Shown in pieces: positions 10,787 to 21,300 of a stretch of DNA of 25,571 nucleotides; positions within the stretch are counted from its first letter, which is position 1; every line of letters begins with the position of its first letter. The notes under the pieces were generated by a model. The model saw nothing but the letters and a program-made list of their open reading frames with translations. It did no database searches and was not told the DNA's origin. Source of the stretch: Psilocybe azurescens (lineage: Eukaryota; Basidiomycota; Agaricomycetes; Agaricales; Agrocybaceae); NCBI GenBank assembly GCA_023853785.1, contig JAJIRX010001039.1:1-25571 (forward strand), given 5' to 3'. A program made the translations under genes and the position numbers.

Positions 10787-11873
10787 ATGGCGAGGGGGCG
10801 GAAAACACAGACCATACTGCCTGACTGTGAGTGTCCTGAAATTTATTTTCTATATCATGCATTCTGACGATATAAATCATCTTATCAGTTATAGACTTAT
10901 CAGACGATCGCAAGAAGGTTCGATGCAACATATGTGAAACCTTACGGGGGACACAGTAACGGATGGATCCAAAAGAAAGTCTCTCTTATCACTTAGGGTC
11001 GGATCTTCACACTCGCTCAGTCCAAGCCCAGCGACAGAGGGATTCTATCCGAATGACTGGGGAGCGTTCCTTGCAAGAAGAATGCGCCATTGAACAAAGA
11101 ATGGACTTCGCCGTGCTACCTATGACCGCCAAATCGACGGCAGTGACCAAGCAACCTGTTTTCAAACCAAGTGCTGAGGAGCAAGAAATATGGGGCAACA
11201 GCGCATCTCATATCGAGACCTTCAGTGCAGGAATCGACCATACAGCCACCGCAGCTGAGGAGAGGAAACGTCTGGAGAAGGAAGCCACCGACTTCGATCT
11301 CTGGCGTGGTGCCGATTTCCTTCCTGAAGAAGACCCAAACGATGGTGAACTACTATTCGACGAACTGGAACAAGAAGATAGGCTGGCCGAGTTGCTACGA
11401 AACACGCGTGCGTATGCCTCTCAATTCAACTCATACTTGTGAGCACATCTCATATCTTGGATAGATGTGGATGTTCCCAGTGGCGCTGACATACTTGACG
11501 AAGAGGCACAAAATCAAGAAAGCCAGCCTAAAGCATCTGAGGCATGGTCGCCATATACGTCAAAGACGGTGAGATCGACTTGAAATGTACAGGCTGACAA
11601 CTATTAAACATACTTTTTATTTTTTCATAGATGTTTCTCCTTGATACTCTTGACAACCTTCCCGAATGCGAGTATCGAATTCCCTTATGAATGTATTTCT
11701 CTGGGTACTTCGCTGAAGCAGGTGCTCGAGATGTTCCATCCTTATCCCACCTTCGCGAAGGTGCAGGCATCCCTTCGGAAGTCGACAGGGGTGCCAACCG
11801 TACAACACAAGTCGCCTAAAGGGAATATTTATTCCATGAACGACCCGGCGATACTTTGGTGGCTATGGTGAGT
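10787..11873 (+). pseudogene. Transposase-like protein, N-terminal block with BED-like zinc finger
   Basis: The start ATG is at 10787. Exon 1 (10787-10826) encodes MARGRKTQTILPD. A 62-nt intron (10827-10888, GTGAGT to ATCAG) follows, then DDRKKVRCNICETLRGTQ. The C-x2-C pair together with HLGSDLH about 25 residues later forms a BED-like zinc finger, the DNA-binding module typical of transposases. A TAA at 10957-10959 interrupts the finger. The frame then stays open to 11442 with an acidic, charged region (EERKRLEKEATDFDLW, ADFLPEEDPNDGELLFDELE). Homology resumes in other frames at about 11625-11873 with LMNVFLWVLR and, after further breaks, GVPTVQHKSPKGNIYSMNDP, ending at an apparent donor (GTGAGT) at 11870. 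At least three frame disruptions and one internal stop make it non-functional. Confidence 0.62.
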
Positions 11874-11929
11874 AATTTATCCATCTTTCTGCATGAACTA
11901 TAATAATTGCACTTTATTTAGGACTGGGC

Positions 11930-13232
11930 CAATCCCTCAGTATGTGAACACATCCGTCGATATCCGGTGATCCCCCAAATGGCATAATCTCTGAGGTTTA
12001 CCATGCTCAAAATGGCGGAAGGATGTCGACCGACATACATTAAGCCCTATGTACGACGCAGGTAACCGGCACTATTATATCGATGAACTTGCCCGCCTCA
12101 AAAACGGTAATTTCATTATTCCATTACGGTGGTTGGAAGACGATGATGGGAATGTCTTTGCGGATGCATACCCTGTTACTTTAAATGACGAGGTAGGAGG
12201 CTTTCAATTTCAATTGGAGTTATCGCAGTACTTACAGGCGTTCTAGTTGGTCGCCAGTGTTGGTGACAGCGACGTGCTTTTGATAAGGGCGTCGGATTTG
12301 CATGCCAATTACCTTGATCTTAAAGATCGGGATATGCTTCCTAGTACCTGGAGCAGTGAGTTACGTGTAAAAATCTACACTGGAGCCTGCTCACAAGAGT
12401 CAGGTCAAACCATCGATTTGGGATTTCCAGCACGTATGCCGAATCCTGACCGTGCGCTGGCACAAGGCGATCCTCTGTACACTAGTTGGATAGATATATT
12501 CGGCGACAATGTATCGGGAAACAGATCGAAGAGCTGGAACAAACATTGGAATACCTACATCAGTCATCGAATTTGCCCCGAAAATTCCTTCAACAGGAAT
12601 TCCATGTACATTTTGTTTCAACGTCGCCCGGTTGCCACTATTCCGGAGCAGTTCCATGGGATCAAGAAAATTATAGAGTTCGTCAATATTTTGGAGTGCA
12701 GATCTTAGACTAAACATCTGACAGAGAAACGCACAAGAAGCCAGTGAAGGTTCGACATGGTACGTCAGGAGCGCAAGTGCGGTTCAAGATTTACGCAAAT
12801 TGTGGCCCAGGAGATAATCCTGCTCAAAGTGAAGTTTGCGGCCACATTGGCGGAAACGGAAACTATCCATGCAGGAAATGCCTCGTCGGTGGAACACAAC
12901 AAGATAAAGAAACTGACAAAGGATACCATAGTTTCTTCACAGTGAGATCATTTTTCTCGTTACAGTACTTACTGACTTGATATCAGGTCGGCGTCCCCCG
13001 TTCTGCTCAAAATGTCCTTTTGGATGTCAAGTCCCAGATTGAAACGGCCTGTCTGGGTGTGGCCATAAGCGTGCAAAATCAACAAACTAAGAACGGTGTT
13101 AAAGATGGTTACACCCAATTTTGGATCGATGACCTTATAGCTCGTGCACGAACGTTGCGCAAGAATCATCCTGAAAGGGAACCAACTAATATTCAGGCTG
13201 AATTACTGGCCTGGATTCACGAGCGAAAGTGA
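11930..13232 (+). pseudogene. Transposase-like protein, central block with Cys/His cluster
   Basis: Coding similarity continues over several frames. At 12049-12246: NRHYYIDELARLKNGNFIIP and LRWLEDDDGNVFADAYPV. At 12247-12545: SDLHANYLDLKDRDMLPS, then ARMPNPDRALAQGDPLYTSW and DIFGDNVSGNRSKSWNKHWN; the adjacent frame then carries NLPRKFLQQEFHVHFVSTSP, so a one-base shift lies near 12570. At 12744-12942: VKVRHGTSGAQVRFKIYANC, then a Cys/His cluster (CGPGDNPAQSEVCGHIGGNG followed by YPCRKC) that probably binds zinc. An intron separates this from 13020-13232, which has DVKSQIETACLGVAISVQ, KDGYTQFWIDDLIARARTLR and a stop after WIHERK. The TAG at 12244-12246 is in frame with what precedes it. The alternation of frames without splice signals shows decay. 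Confidence 0.62.
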
Positions 13233-13310
13233 TGTGTATAATCCCTTTTGACATTAGACGGTGTGTAATTTTATTGTAACATGCTTCTGCTGTCCAACCG
13301 CATTCTTGAC

Positions 13311-15032
13311 AGGGATTCGATGCAACTGTTGATACCCCAGTTGAATTACTCCATACCGTTCTTCTAGGTATTGTCAAATACCTTTGGCATGGCACGCATT
13401 CTCCATGGACAGCCAATCAGAAAAACATATATTCCGTTCGTTTGCAATCCACAGAACGATCAGGACTTTCCATACATGCCATTCGCGCCAATTATATCAT
13501 GCAATACGCTAATTCATTAATCGGGAAGCAATTTAAAACCATAGCTCAAGTCAACGTCTTCCACGTATACGATCTCGTAGATGACACCCGGTTTCTTCTT
13601 ACCAAGGCAGTGGGAGATCTTGCTGCACTTCTGTGGATGCCAGAAATTCGAAATTTGGAAGAGTATCTTGTACGTCTTAAATGTCAAGCTTTGTCTGTAC
13701 TCGATTGATCCATTGTTCACAGTCTGATATCGATGTCTCCGTCGCGAAATGTCCTCGATTTATTTGCCATGATTGACCCATCAAAAATGACGGCTAAAAT
13801 CAAACTCCACCTTCTTGTGCACTTGAAAGCTGACATACTCCGTTTAGGACCGGCTTGTTGGGGTTGCAACGGGAAGTGTTCGAGTGTTTTAATGCAATCT
13901 TTAGATTCTGTTCTATTCTCTCCAATCATCAAGCTCCAAGTCGTGATATAGCCTTACAGTTGGCTGGGCAAGAAGCATTAAAACATCGTCTCACTGGCGG
14001 CTGGTGGCCAACAACAGATGGGGAATGGGAACGACCTGGGCCTTCTGTCCGTAACTTTATTCACAGTCACCCAACCCTCCAAGCTCTCGTGGGCTGGACA
14101 AGTGCAGAGCCCCTCGTCAATGGTATGTGTTTTGAATATACATTGTCTCGGCCAGCTTATAGGATACTAGGTTCATTCAGATTAAAGCCACTTAAACGAA
14201 GTGCAAATGGGACGGTAGAGAATCGAAAATACATCCCTTGGTTCCAGACCGAAGGTGCCAAGGCTCTGAACTGCAATTCAGAAGATCCTGATTCCCTATG
14301 GACACCCTGCCAATTTGCCATTGCACGTTCGAAGACAAGTGTTTTATAGGATCATGGATCTTTGCGCAATCGCCACTACAAGTAGGTTGAACAGAACCGT
14401 CTGATTGTTGCTTCCAAATTAATACCTTCCTTTGCATAGCACGAACTCGTTACTGAGGGCCGAATTGTTGGTATTTTGGCAAATATGACAGGCGATCGTG
14501 CCATGATCATACTGGACATTTTCGAAATCCTTTCTACTCGACATAACATTTTTGGAATGCCAATGTTGGCTCGACGCCACGAAGAATCAACCTATGTGGC
14601 CATTCTATCCATTGTATGTATATGGTGATGGTTTCTATATCCATCCATCATTCTTAACAACATTGACAGGACATACACTTTCTCTACAATGTTCAACACG
14701 ATTGTCCGCTCTCAAAATGCACAGCATCGGGAAAACAGCCAGTAATGCAGGAGCGCGTCGAATCAGGTCTGATCCAGACCTGTATCGAACACAAACCAAC
14801 TCAACGCTTCGTCATCAATACACATGCATTCCATAATGCGCATCTCCTTCGTGCAGTCTTACCACGTTCTCTTAGTTCTCCTACACCACTTTATCTAGAT
14901 CGGCCAGCAAAACATTCTGAATTTGCAGGACACCTTCGCCTTGTACAAGATGCGAAGCGAAAAGCTTGCGCTGCGCAGAAGGTCAGCGGGGGCAAGGAAG
15001 CTGGCTCAGGACCGAATAAACGAAAAAATTAG
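13311..15032 (+). pseudogene. Transposase-like protein, C-terminal block
   Basis: The best-preserved part. From about 13311 the frame reads DTPVELLHTVLLGIVKYLWH, then RANYIMQYANSLIGKQFKTI and LLTKAVGDLAALLWMPEIRN up to 13673. After an intron-like gap come [20 protein letters not shown] (13745 on), [40 protein letters not shown] and HPTLQALVGWTSAEPLVNG, a splice gap near 14122, then WFQTEGAKALN and SLWTPCQFAIARSK. From 14438: GRIVGILANMTGDRAMIILD, then QPVMQERVESGLIQTCIEHK, NTHAFHNAHLLRAVLPR and a basic tail ending GPNKRKN before TAG at 15030-15032. The tail could act as a nuclear localisation signal. Conserved acidic residues (DTPVE, TDGEWE, ILDIFE) are candidates for a DDE/D-type triad, but I cannot assign them. 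Several frame shifts remain. Confidence 0.65.
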
Positions 15033-15321
15033 AAACAGTGCAAAACTCAGGTCATGGGGAAGAGATGATTAAATAAATGGCATTCACAGCCCACTTGTTC
15101 ATAGCATATGATTTTTATTCACTTCCATTGCGAAAATACAACACGAATGCACATAAACAAAAAGGCAATTGTAAATTACATACGATGGCACCATTTTATG
15201 TAAGCAACTCCTCTGGACACTCTCACCACCCGTTTGTCTAACAAACCCTGGACTTCTTTAACTTCATGTGTATGGGACTTAAACGCATACTCGGGTTCAA
15301 AAGACACGAGTCATTGACTCA

Positions 15322-15510
15322 CAGGTCGATGGTCCGCCTCCACAGGTCGATGGTCCGCCTCCGCAGGTTGATGGTCTGCCTCCACAGGTCGATGGTCTGT
15401 CTCCGCAGGACAATGGTCCGCCTCTGCAGGACAATGGTCCGCCTCTGCAGGTTGATGGTCCGCCTCTGCAGGTTGATGCCCCACCTCCACAGGTCAACGG
15501 CCCTCTCAGT
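15322..15510 (+). repeat. Nine 21-bp tandem repeats encoding QVDGPPP
   Basis: Nine contiguous 21-bp units in one reading frame, consensus CAGGTCGATGGTCCGCCTCC plus a variable last base. Each encodes a seven-residue motif QVDGPPP with variants (QDNGPPL, QVDAPPP). The frame continues without a stop into the deaminase-like gene, so the array would form a flexible Pro-rich N-terminal region. Unit divergence is mostly synonymous or conservative, which suggests coding selection acted at some time. Confidence 0.85.
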
Positions 15511-16746
15511 ATCACCGCCGGGATCCCTCAAGGTTCCGCATCGCACGATGAACCACGAAATATTCTTGCATTTCGCACTATCACTCAAATGCTTTTTAAT
15601 CTATCAACATCCAATCGTCAGCAGCAGACCAAATCAGAGGTGACACCACAGTCAAAGAAAGTGGAACTCTTGATTTGTAGTGCAATTGCTACATTGTCCA
15701 TCATGGATCGCGAAGTCGTTGCAGTTGTTGCGCATCGTGGCCCTTCAGCAGTTCAGGTCACGGCCGCTCTCCAAAGCAATGATACAAACGATTTCTTTTC
15801 CTCCGTGAATGCTCGCGAGGGACAATGATAAGACATATCGGAAAGATACATTGTCCCCCATCATGAAGCAGTGACCCCAACGACCGCGAATGAAGATGAA
15901 TCAATATCAATTGCAGTTAACACGAATCGGTAAGTATTTTGTTATAATCTCATCATGGTATATACTTATCAGTGCCCCTCTGCATGATAGGCACCCTACA
16001 CAAGACTTAGCCAGCCATCTTCACATAATAAGCAGATTGGTCAACATGGAGATTACAGTTGGCCAACGTCAGAACAAACTGGGGTGTACATCATTGGCGC
16101 TTGTCACCGAAAGATGCTTCATCGGTTGCAAAAGCATGTGTCGAAACAATATATGAAGGCTCTGTCAAAGATAGAACCGGAAATGATTCAATTCGACGAG
16201 GCCAAAGTAGTGAACCCAAGCAAGTCGCAGTCCGAGAGAGATAACCAACTCACGATGTACGATCTACCGACTATCCTATGCGTCCCAAAACCCATCCAAA
16301 AGCAGCTTATAGCTGGCAAACCGCTGTACACCGAGGACACATGTGTAGCGTTCCATGAGATGTTCATTGCTATTCTGACGACGTTTGAAGGGTACCTGTC
16401 GAGAATCCTTTCTTTGTCTGAGGACGACACCTTGGAGCACGAGGACAAGAAGCCGAGAGGACAAGAAGCCGGAGGGCGAGGACACCAATGATATTCCAAC
16501 GATAAAATGGCGAGCCCTACGTCACGCTAATGCGCTCATGAATCTGGCCAGTGGTTCTTACCTTCCAACGCATCTGGCAATGATCTCTGAGTCCCTTACA
16601 CAGCGTCATTCCCAACGTGGACACCCGAGGGAGTGGTTGTCAACGCTCCAAACCATGTAGCAGTTTTCTTTGATGACGACGAAACTGAAACCGATATCAA
16701 TCATTCAAAGGACAAAAGCCTCAAAGTCCAACGGACTGACGTGGCC

Positions 16747-16836
16747 CAGAAGGGCGAGATAGGCCAGGAGGGCGAGATAGGCCAGGAGAGCGAGATAGAC
16801 CAGGAGGCCGAGATAGATCAGGAGGCCGAGATAGAC
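16747..16836 (+). repeat. Five 18-bp tandem repeats encoding Q-E-x-E-I-(G/D)
   Basis: Five in-frame 18-bp units (16747-16764 onward, consensus CAGGAGGSCGAGATAGRC) encode an acidic six-residue repeat between the N-terminal and catalytic parts of the deaminase-like protein. The spacing keeps the frame, so length changes here would alter only the linker. Confidence 0.85.
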
Positions 16837-17965
16837 CCGGACCTCGAGGCGATGGACCTCCGTAAGGTCTCAATACAACCTGCCTTTATTGTGGACCTCT
16901 TCGTCAACTGGTTGAAGCTTCAGTTGGTCCATTTCACCGCAATAGAACTTATCTGTGGGTTTGTTACTGGTCTTCAGCAAAAAACTATTGTTATGCGGGT
17001 TCTGCTGGGCCCAGAACCACCCAAGGAAAAGCTTTTGTGGTCGGACCTCTTTACAGACCGGCAGCTAATTCGAGACATGCCTAGCACCAGTGGCGAGAGC
17101 AATCAAGCCATAATCGATTACCTCACGAAGGGTTCCAATGCCTACACCACTCTCAAGCGCATGCAAGAATTGTTCCCTTCAAAGGTACAACGCCTCCCGG
17201 ATGTACAAAACACAGCACGAACAAGATGCGATGCAGCCATAGAATTGTTGCAAACTTTACGCTTACCAACTGGACCTTCGTCGGAGTCCATTGCCGAATT
17301 ATTTGGGTTCGATAAAAATGCAACGTCGATGCATGAGACCCTCAGTAATCTGAAGCAAAATAATGGACCGCGTGGCTTCAACAAACTTTTAAATGAAATG
17401 CTCGCTATGGTTAATGTTTTCAGTTGTCTGACAGCAAATTTTACAGGCACATTACACTGTGAGGCATTTCTTGCAAGTCTTTTTGACAAAACTTCGCCCA
17501 GATGACCCTTCGAACATTAAGGAGGCGAAAAAGTCAATGGTGGTGGGTATTATATTTATCATTTATTTTATTATGTGTCTCATGTCATGAAAGGGTTATC
17601 AACATACCATTGGAGTGTCGAAACTCTGTTGTGCAGCATGTGCCAAACTGCTTGATCTCTTATCACAACAGACAGGTATCCCTTATACTACCAGAGGCGC
17701 TCATAGAATCGTGACTGCTTGCACTCTGCCTACTTGGCTCCCAGGAGGTATTGTAGATTCGATGAATGACCACTTTGGGAGCATGTTAAGAGAGGAGATT
17801 GTCAATTGGATGCGTACCACAGAGCTGCGGAAGAAACGGTCGGACTCCTCAAGCTCGCGTAAACTTTCTACCGGCAGCAGGTCAGGGATCCCAATATTTC
17901 CACGTGATCACGAACAAGTAGATGAACAAGGGAAAGTCAACAGTTGGTTGAATCAATATAGTTGA

Positions 17966-18345
17966 TGTGTTTGTCTCTTTTCTTCTCTCTCTTTTCCTTG
18001 CTTCCGTTATCCTTTGTGGACTAATTTTTACTATGCGGCGTACTTATTATTATTATGTTTCGTTTACCCTTCTCCCATATCCATTCATTTGTTGTATTTC
18101 ATTGACCAGGTACCGTGACGGTGGTGTCCCTCAAGCCGGAAGTTCATGAAGACATACCCAGGTATTGTAATGATACCCTCTCCGCAAAACTGCAAAAATT
18201 CCAATATAGCGAGTCCACTCATAAACTCTGCGGCTAAACATAGGTTAAATCCCGGCACGTACAAGCATCTGTGTTGGATGGACATCAGTGTCTACGGTGC
18301 TATGAAAACTTATTAACCGCAGGATTCACTGTGAACACATTGCGG
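17966..18345. other. Spacer between deaminase-like gene and polymerase pseudogene
   Basis: T-rich sequence follows the deaminase stop. An open stretch ending VVSLKPEVHEDIP at about 18114-18162, followed by a GTATTG donor-like site, may be an exon remnant of either neighbour or of something else. No start codon for the polymerase could be fixed here; the region just before 18346 is open but has no resemblance to the polymerase N-terminus. Confidence 0.4.
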
Positions 18346-21300
18346 ACAAGTTGAATATAATAAAGAGAGCTCGTCAAGGAGGAACACGTGTTTTCAAGGT
18401 AAGTCGCAAAACATGCTTTGCCAGCGAGGCGCCGAGGCCATGCTGATAATTCATCCAGGAGCAAGACGTCGACATCTACGATGAAGTTTCTGAGGAGCAA
18501 TACAAGAAATTTGTCAAGGGTCGATTACAGCGCAATGACTTTGTTGTAGATAACGGTACAGAAGGATATGTCGATAACGGAGTGGACGACTGGACTGGTG
18601 GCGACGAAGATGCTCGTGATTCTGAAGAAGAGGACAGAAAGAAAGGTGCGTGCACTGAGTTAATCTTATTTGTCCTACTGCTAACTTTACCAAAGAGAGA
18701 AAGAAGAAATCGAAACCGGAAAAAGCCAAATCGAAACCCAAACCTCCCCACCCACTGCGTCCTCTATCAATGCATACCAGCGACTCATATCGGCGGAAGT
18801 CTCCCTTCGCAGATTTCTCGTCCAATGGGCCTTTGGAGGATCTAAATAAAGCTTCCAGTGACGACACTTTTAGCCGTCCACATAAGCGCAGTCGCACCGA
18901 AGATGGTGCCATCACCCTGCTAGCCGACAGACTGGCCACCCTCGAGGTCGACGGTAGCTCAGACGGCTTCGATAGTTCCTATGACGATATTAACATGAAT
19001 GATTTCATGGACTTGGGTGACAATTTCAACTTCAACCCTCCTATCAAGCACGAAGAACCCGTTATTTCGTTGTCGAAGAAACCTGCACTCAAAACCGCAC
19101 CTTCCAACCTGAAAGAAGAACCGGACGTAAAGCCAGCCTGGCTTTCAGTTTATGACTCATTAGCCGTCAAATCGGAAGACACTCTTGGTCCATTTTCCAC
19201 AAGCAACTCTTCTCGACAAATCCAACAAGCATTTCCGCTCTGGAGGAGGATGACTCTCTTCGATTTTTCTGGATCGATTATCTCGAGCTTGACGGGAAAT
19301 TCTACTTCATTGAAATTTGGCAAACTGAAGGACAGGACATCTGGCTCTTGGATATCGTGTTGCGTGAAAGTGGAGTGAATTGAATGAAACTTGTTTGTTT
19401 TACCCCGAGAGAAACGGGTGGAGCAGGACGAGGAAGGCAATATCCACAAAACCGATATCATTCCTAGTCAAGAAGACATCGATGAAGATTTCAACTTGAT
19501 CCGAAAAGCAATGAAGATCAAATCGTACCGAGCCAAGTTTGTAAAGCGCAAATATGCTTTTGGCGAGCAGGATATCCCCAGAGGCGAAAGCCAATGGACG
19601 AAGGTTATTTATGGTTACAACGGTGCCTACTTTCACTTGTACGCGCGAGTCGTTGCTAATGTACATCTCAGAGCCGGTGATACCCATGAATGCAGAAAGT
19701 CAGAACACCGCCCATATATTGGGTGCAAATACCGGCGCTTTCGAACTTCTGGTTCTTAAACGAAAAATCATGGGCCCTTGCTGGATAAATATCAAGGATC
19801 CTCAGATAGACAACACTTGGGTTCGTATTGCATGTCTTGTATATGCCATGCTTCTAATTTCGATATTAGGTTCCGTGGTGCAAACTTGAAGTTACCGTGT
19901 CAAATCCGAAGGACTTCAGCCCATTCGCCGAAACCGATATTAACGCTCCCAAAGAGCAGCCTCCTCTGAACGTAATGAGTTTATATGTCCGTACAGTTGT
20001 CAATTATCAAGAGAATAATAGAGAGGTGGTTTGTGTGACGGCCAGAATCTGGCACAATAGTGCGTATCCAAATTATTGTGGTCGATCTTTTTCTTCGATA
20101 GTGCAAATTCACGATGCGGCACCTACTGAAAAACTTAAATGCACCGTGCATACCTTCGTGCAGCCCTGGAACCAGTTTCCTCCAAATTTCAAAAGCGGGC
20201 CAAAAGTAATCCGAAAGGATCTGTCATGCCGATGAAACACGAAAGGATGTTATTGAGCAGGGGTCCAATCTCAAGTTCTTGAACGGGCGTTTACTCTGCG
20301 ATCTCGCCAGCGACAGAACAAAGGTATGTTACATCATTCTCAATATAAAAGTCCTTTCTAAAGCGGTGAACAGACTATGATTTCCTTGACGACTTGGTCA
20401 CAGACGTGTAAAACTCATTTGAACACCGAACGCTGAAGACTTCGATCCTGATAACACTGCAAGCAAGCCCGATGGCCGTCTTACCACACCGGACCCCATA
20501 CTGAAATTTGTTTGCCATTGCGAGCTTGATGCTCATTTCCAGATGGCCAACGCCTCAAAAGTTTAGATTTTGCCTCTGACTAAACAATTGACGAATCTTG
20601 CTGTAACTCATGGTACGATTATTCTTTTTAAAATCTCAACAGATGCTCAATTGCATTACAGGAATAAAACACTAAACGGAGGCCGTGCGGAGCGTAACGA
20701 ATATATGCTTCTGCACGAATTCCATCGATTGAAGTGTGTCTGCCCTGATAAAACCTATGGCAAGAAAGCCGTCGTCAAAGAGGAACCCCAGGAGGATGGC
20801 GAACAGGGTGGAAAGAAAGCAGTGAAGAAACACGGTAAATACAAGGGAGGTCTTGTCTTTGAGCCGAAACGTGGCTTGTGGGACAAGTACATCCTGGTCA
20901 TGGACTTCAACTCGCTATACCCCAGTATCATTCAGGGTATAACATCAATTTTACCGACTGTCGGGAACCTGTCGGAAGACGATGTAGTATGTTATATTTT
21001 CTGCCTTATTGTTAACCTTTTTATTTTCATTGACTTGCAAGTAAAGAACGACGATGAACGCATACCCGAACCACCTTCACCAACCGTTCTGCACGGTGTC
21101 CTTCCACGTCTTATTGCTACTCTCGTCAACCGCCGTCAGCAGGTGAAGTCCTTGATGAAAGACCGAACCGCATCATCAGCCCAGCTTCTTCAGGTATGTA
21201 TGCTCACGATTTTTCGATAACGAAAATTGATATTTATGCTTCTCAGTATGATATTAAGCAGCAGGCTCTCAAACTCATTGCCAACAGTACGGATGGATGT

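Larger units (their letters stand above)
10787..15032 (+). mobile_element. Degraded transposon-like unit (CACTA/Plavaka-like affinity suspected)
   Basis: One long plus-strand gene of a kind repeated in Agaricomycete genomes, broken by many frameshifts. It begins with a BED-like zinc finger, as many transposases do, has a large central part with a Cys/His cluster, and a conserved DTPVELLHTVLLGIVKYLWH block whose hydrophobic (D/E)xLH core recalls the Tnp2 and Plavaka transposases of the CACTA superfamily. That affinity is my inference; I cannot name a Pfam family for it. Terminal inverted repeats and target duplications were not found, so these limits are those of the coding remnant only. The three coding blocks are described separately. 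Confidence 0.6.
15322..17965 (+). pseudogene. Putative OTT_1508-like zinc nucleic-acid deaminase, frame-broken
   Basis: The N-terminus is the QVDGPPP array; no start ATG precedes it in frame, so a 5' exon is missing or the array follows an acceptor (CTCACAG, 15324). After KVELLICSAIATLSIMDREV the frame meets TGA TAA at 15826-15831, then continues (RYIVPHHEAVTPTT). An intron of about 81 nt (15930-16010) restores the frame before GVYIIGACHRKMLHRLQKH. An extra A at 16456 and an extra CA near 16600 shift the frame twice. The C-terminal part has GTLHCEAFLASLF (His-Cys-Glu codons at 17455-17463), another +1 shift near 17490, a 51-nt intron (17543-17593), and IGVSKLCCAACAKLLDLL (CxxC cysteines at 17630-17632 and 17639-17641). 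His and Cys-x2-Cys are the zinc ligands and Glu the proton-shuttling residue of the cytidine deaminase fold; HCE followed by SKxCCxxC fits the OTT_1508-like deaminases described in fungi. The chemical target is unknown. The stop is TGA at 17963. Confidence 0.62.

Noticed and set aside
10787..15300. CACTA-type terminal inverted repeats around the transposase-like gene
   Set aside because: CACT-like words occur on the left (for example near 10067) but none matched a reverse complement on the right by eye.
15266..15643. 125-codon frame of Arg-Leu-rich repeats, and minus-strand frames over the same array
   Set aside because: They are other-frame readings of the QVDGPPP array; only the QVDGPPP frame continues into recognisable protein.
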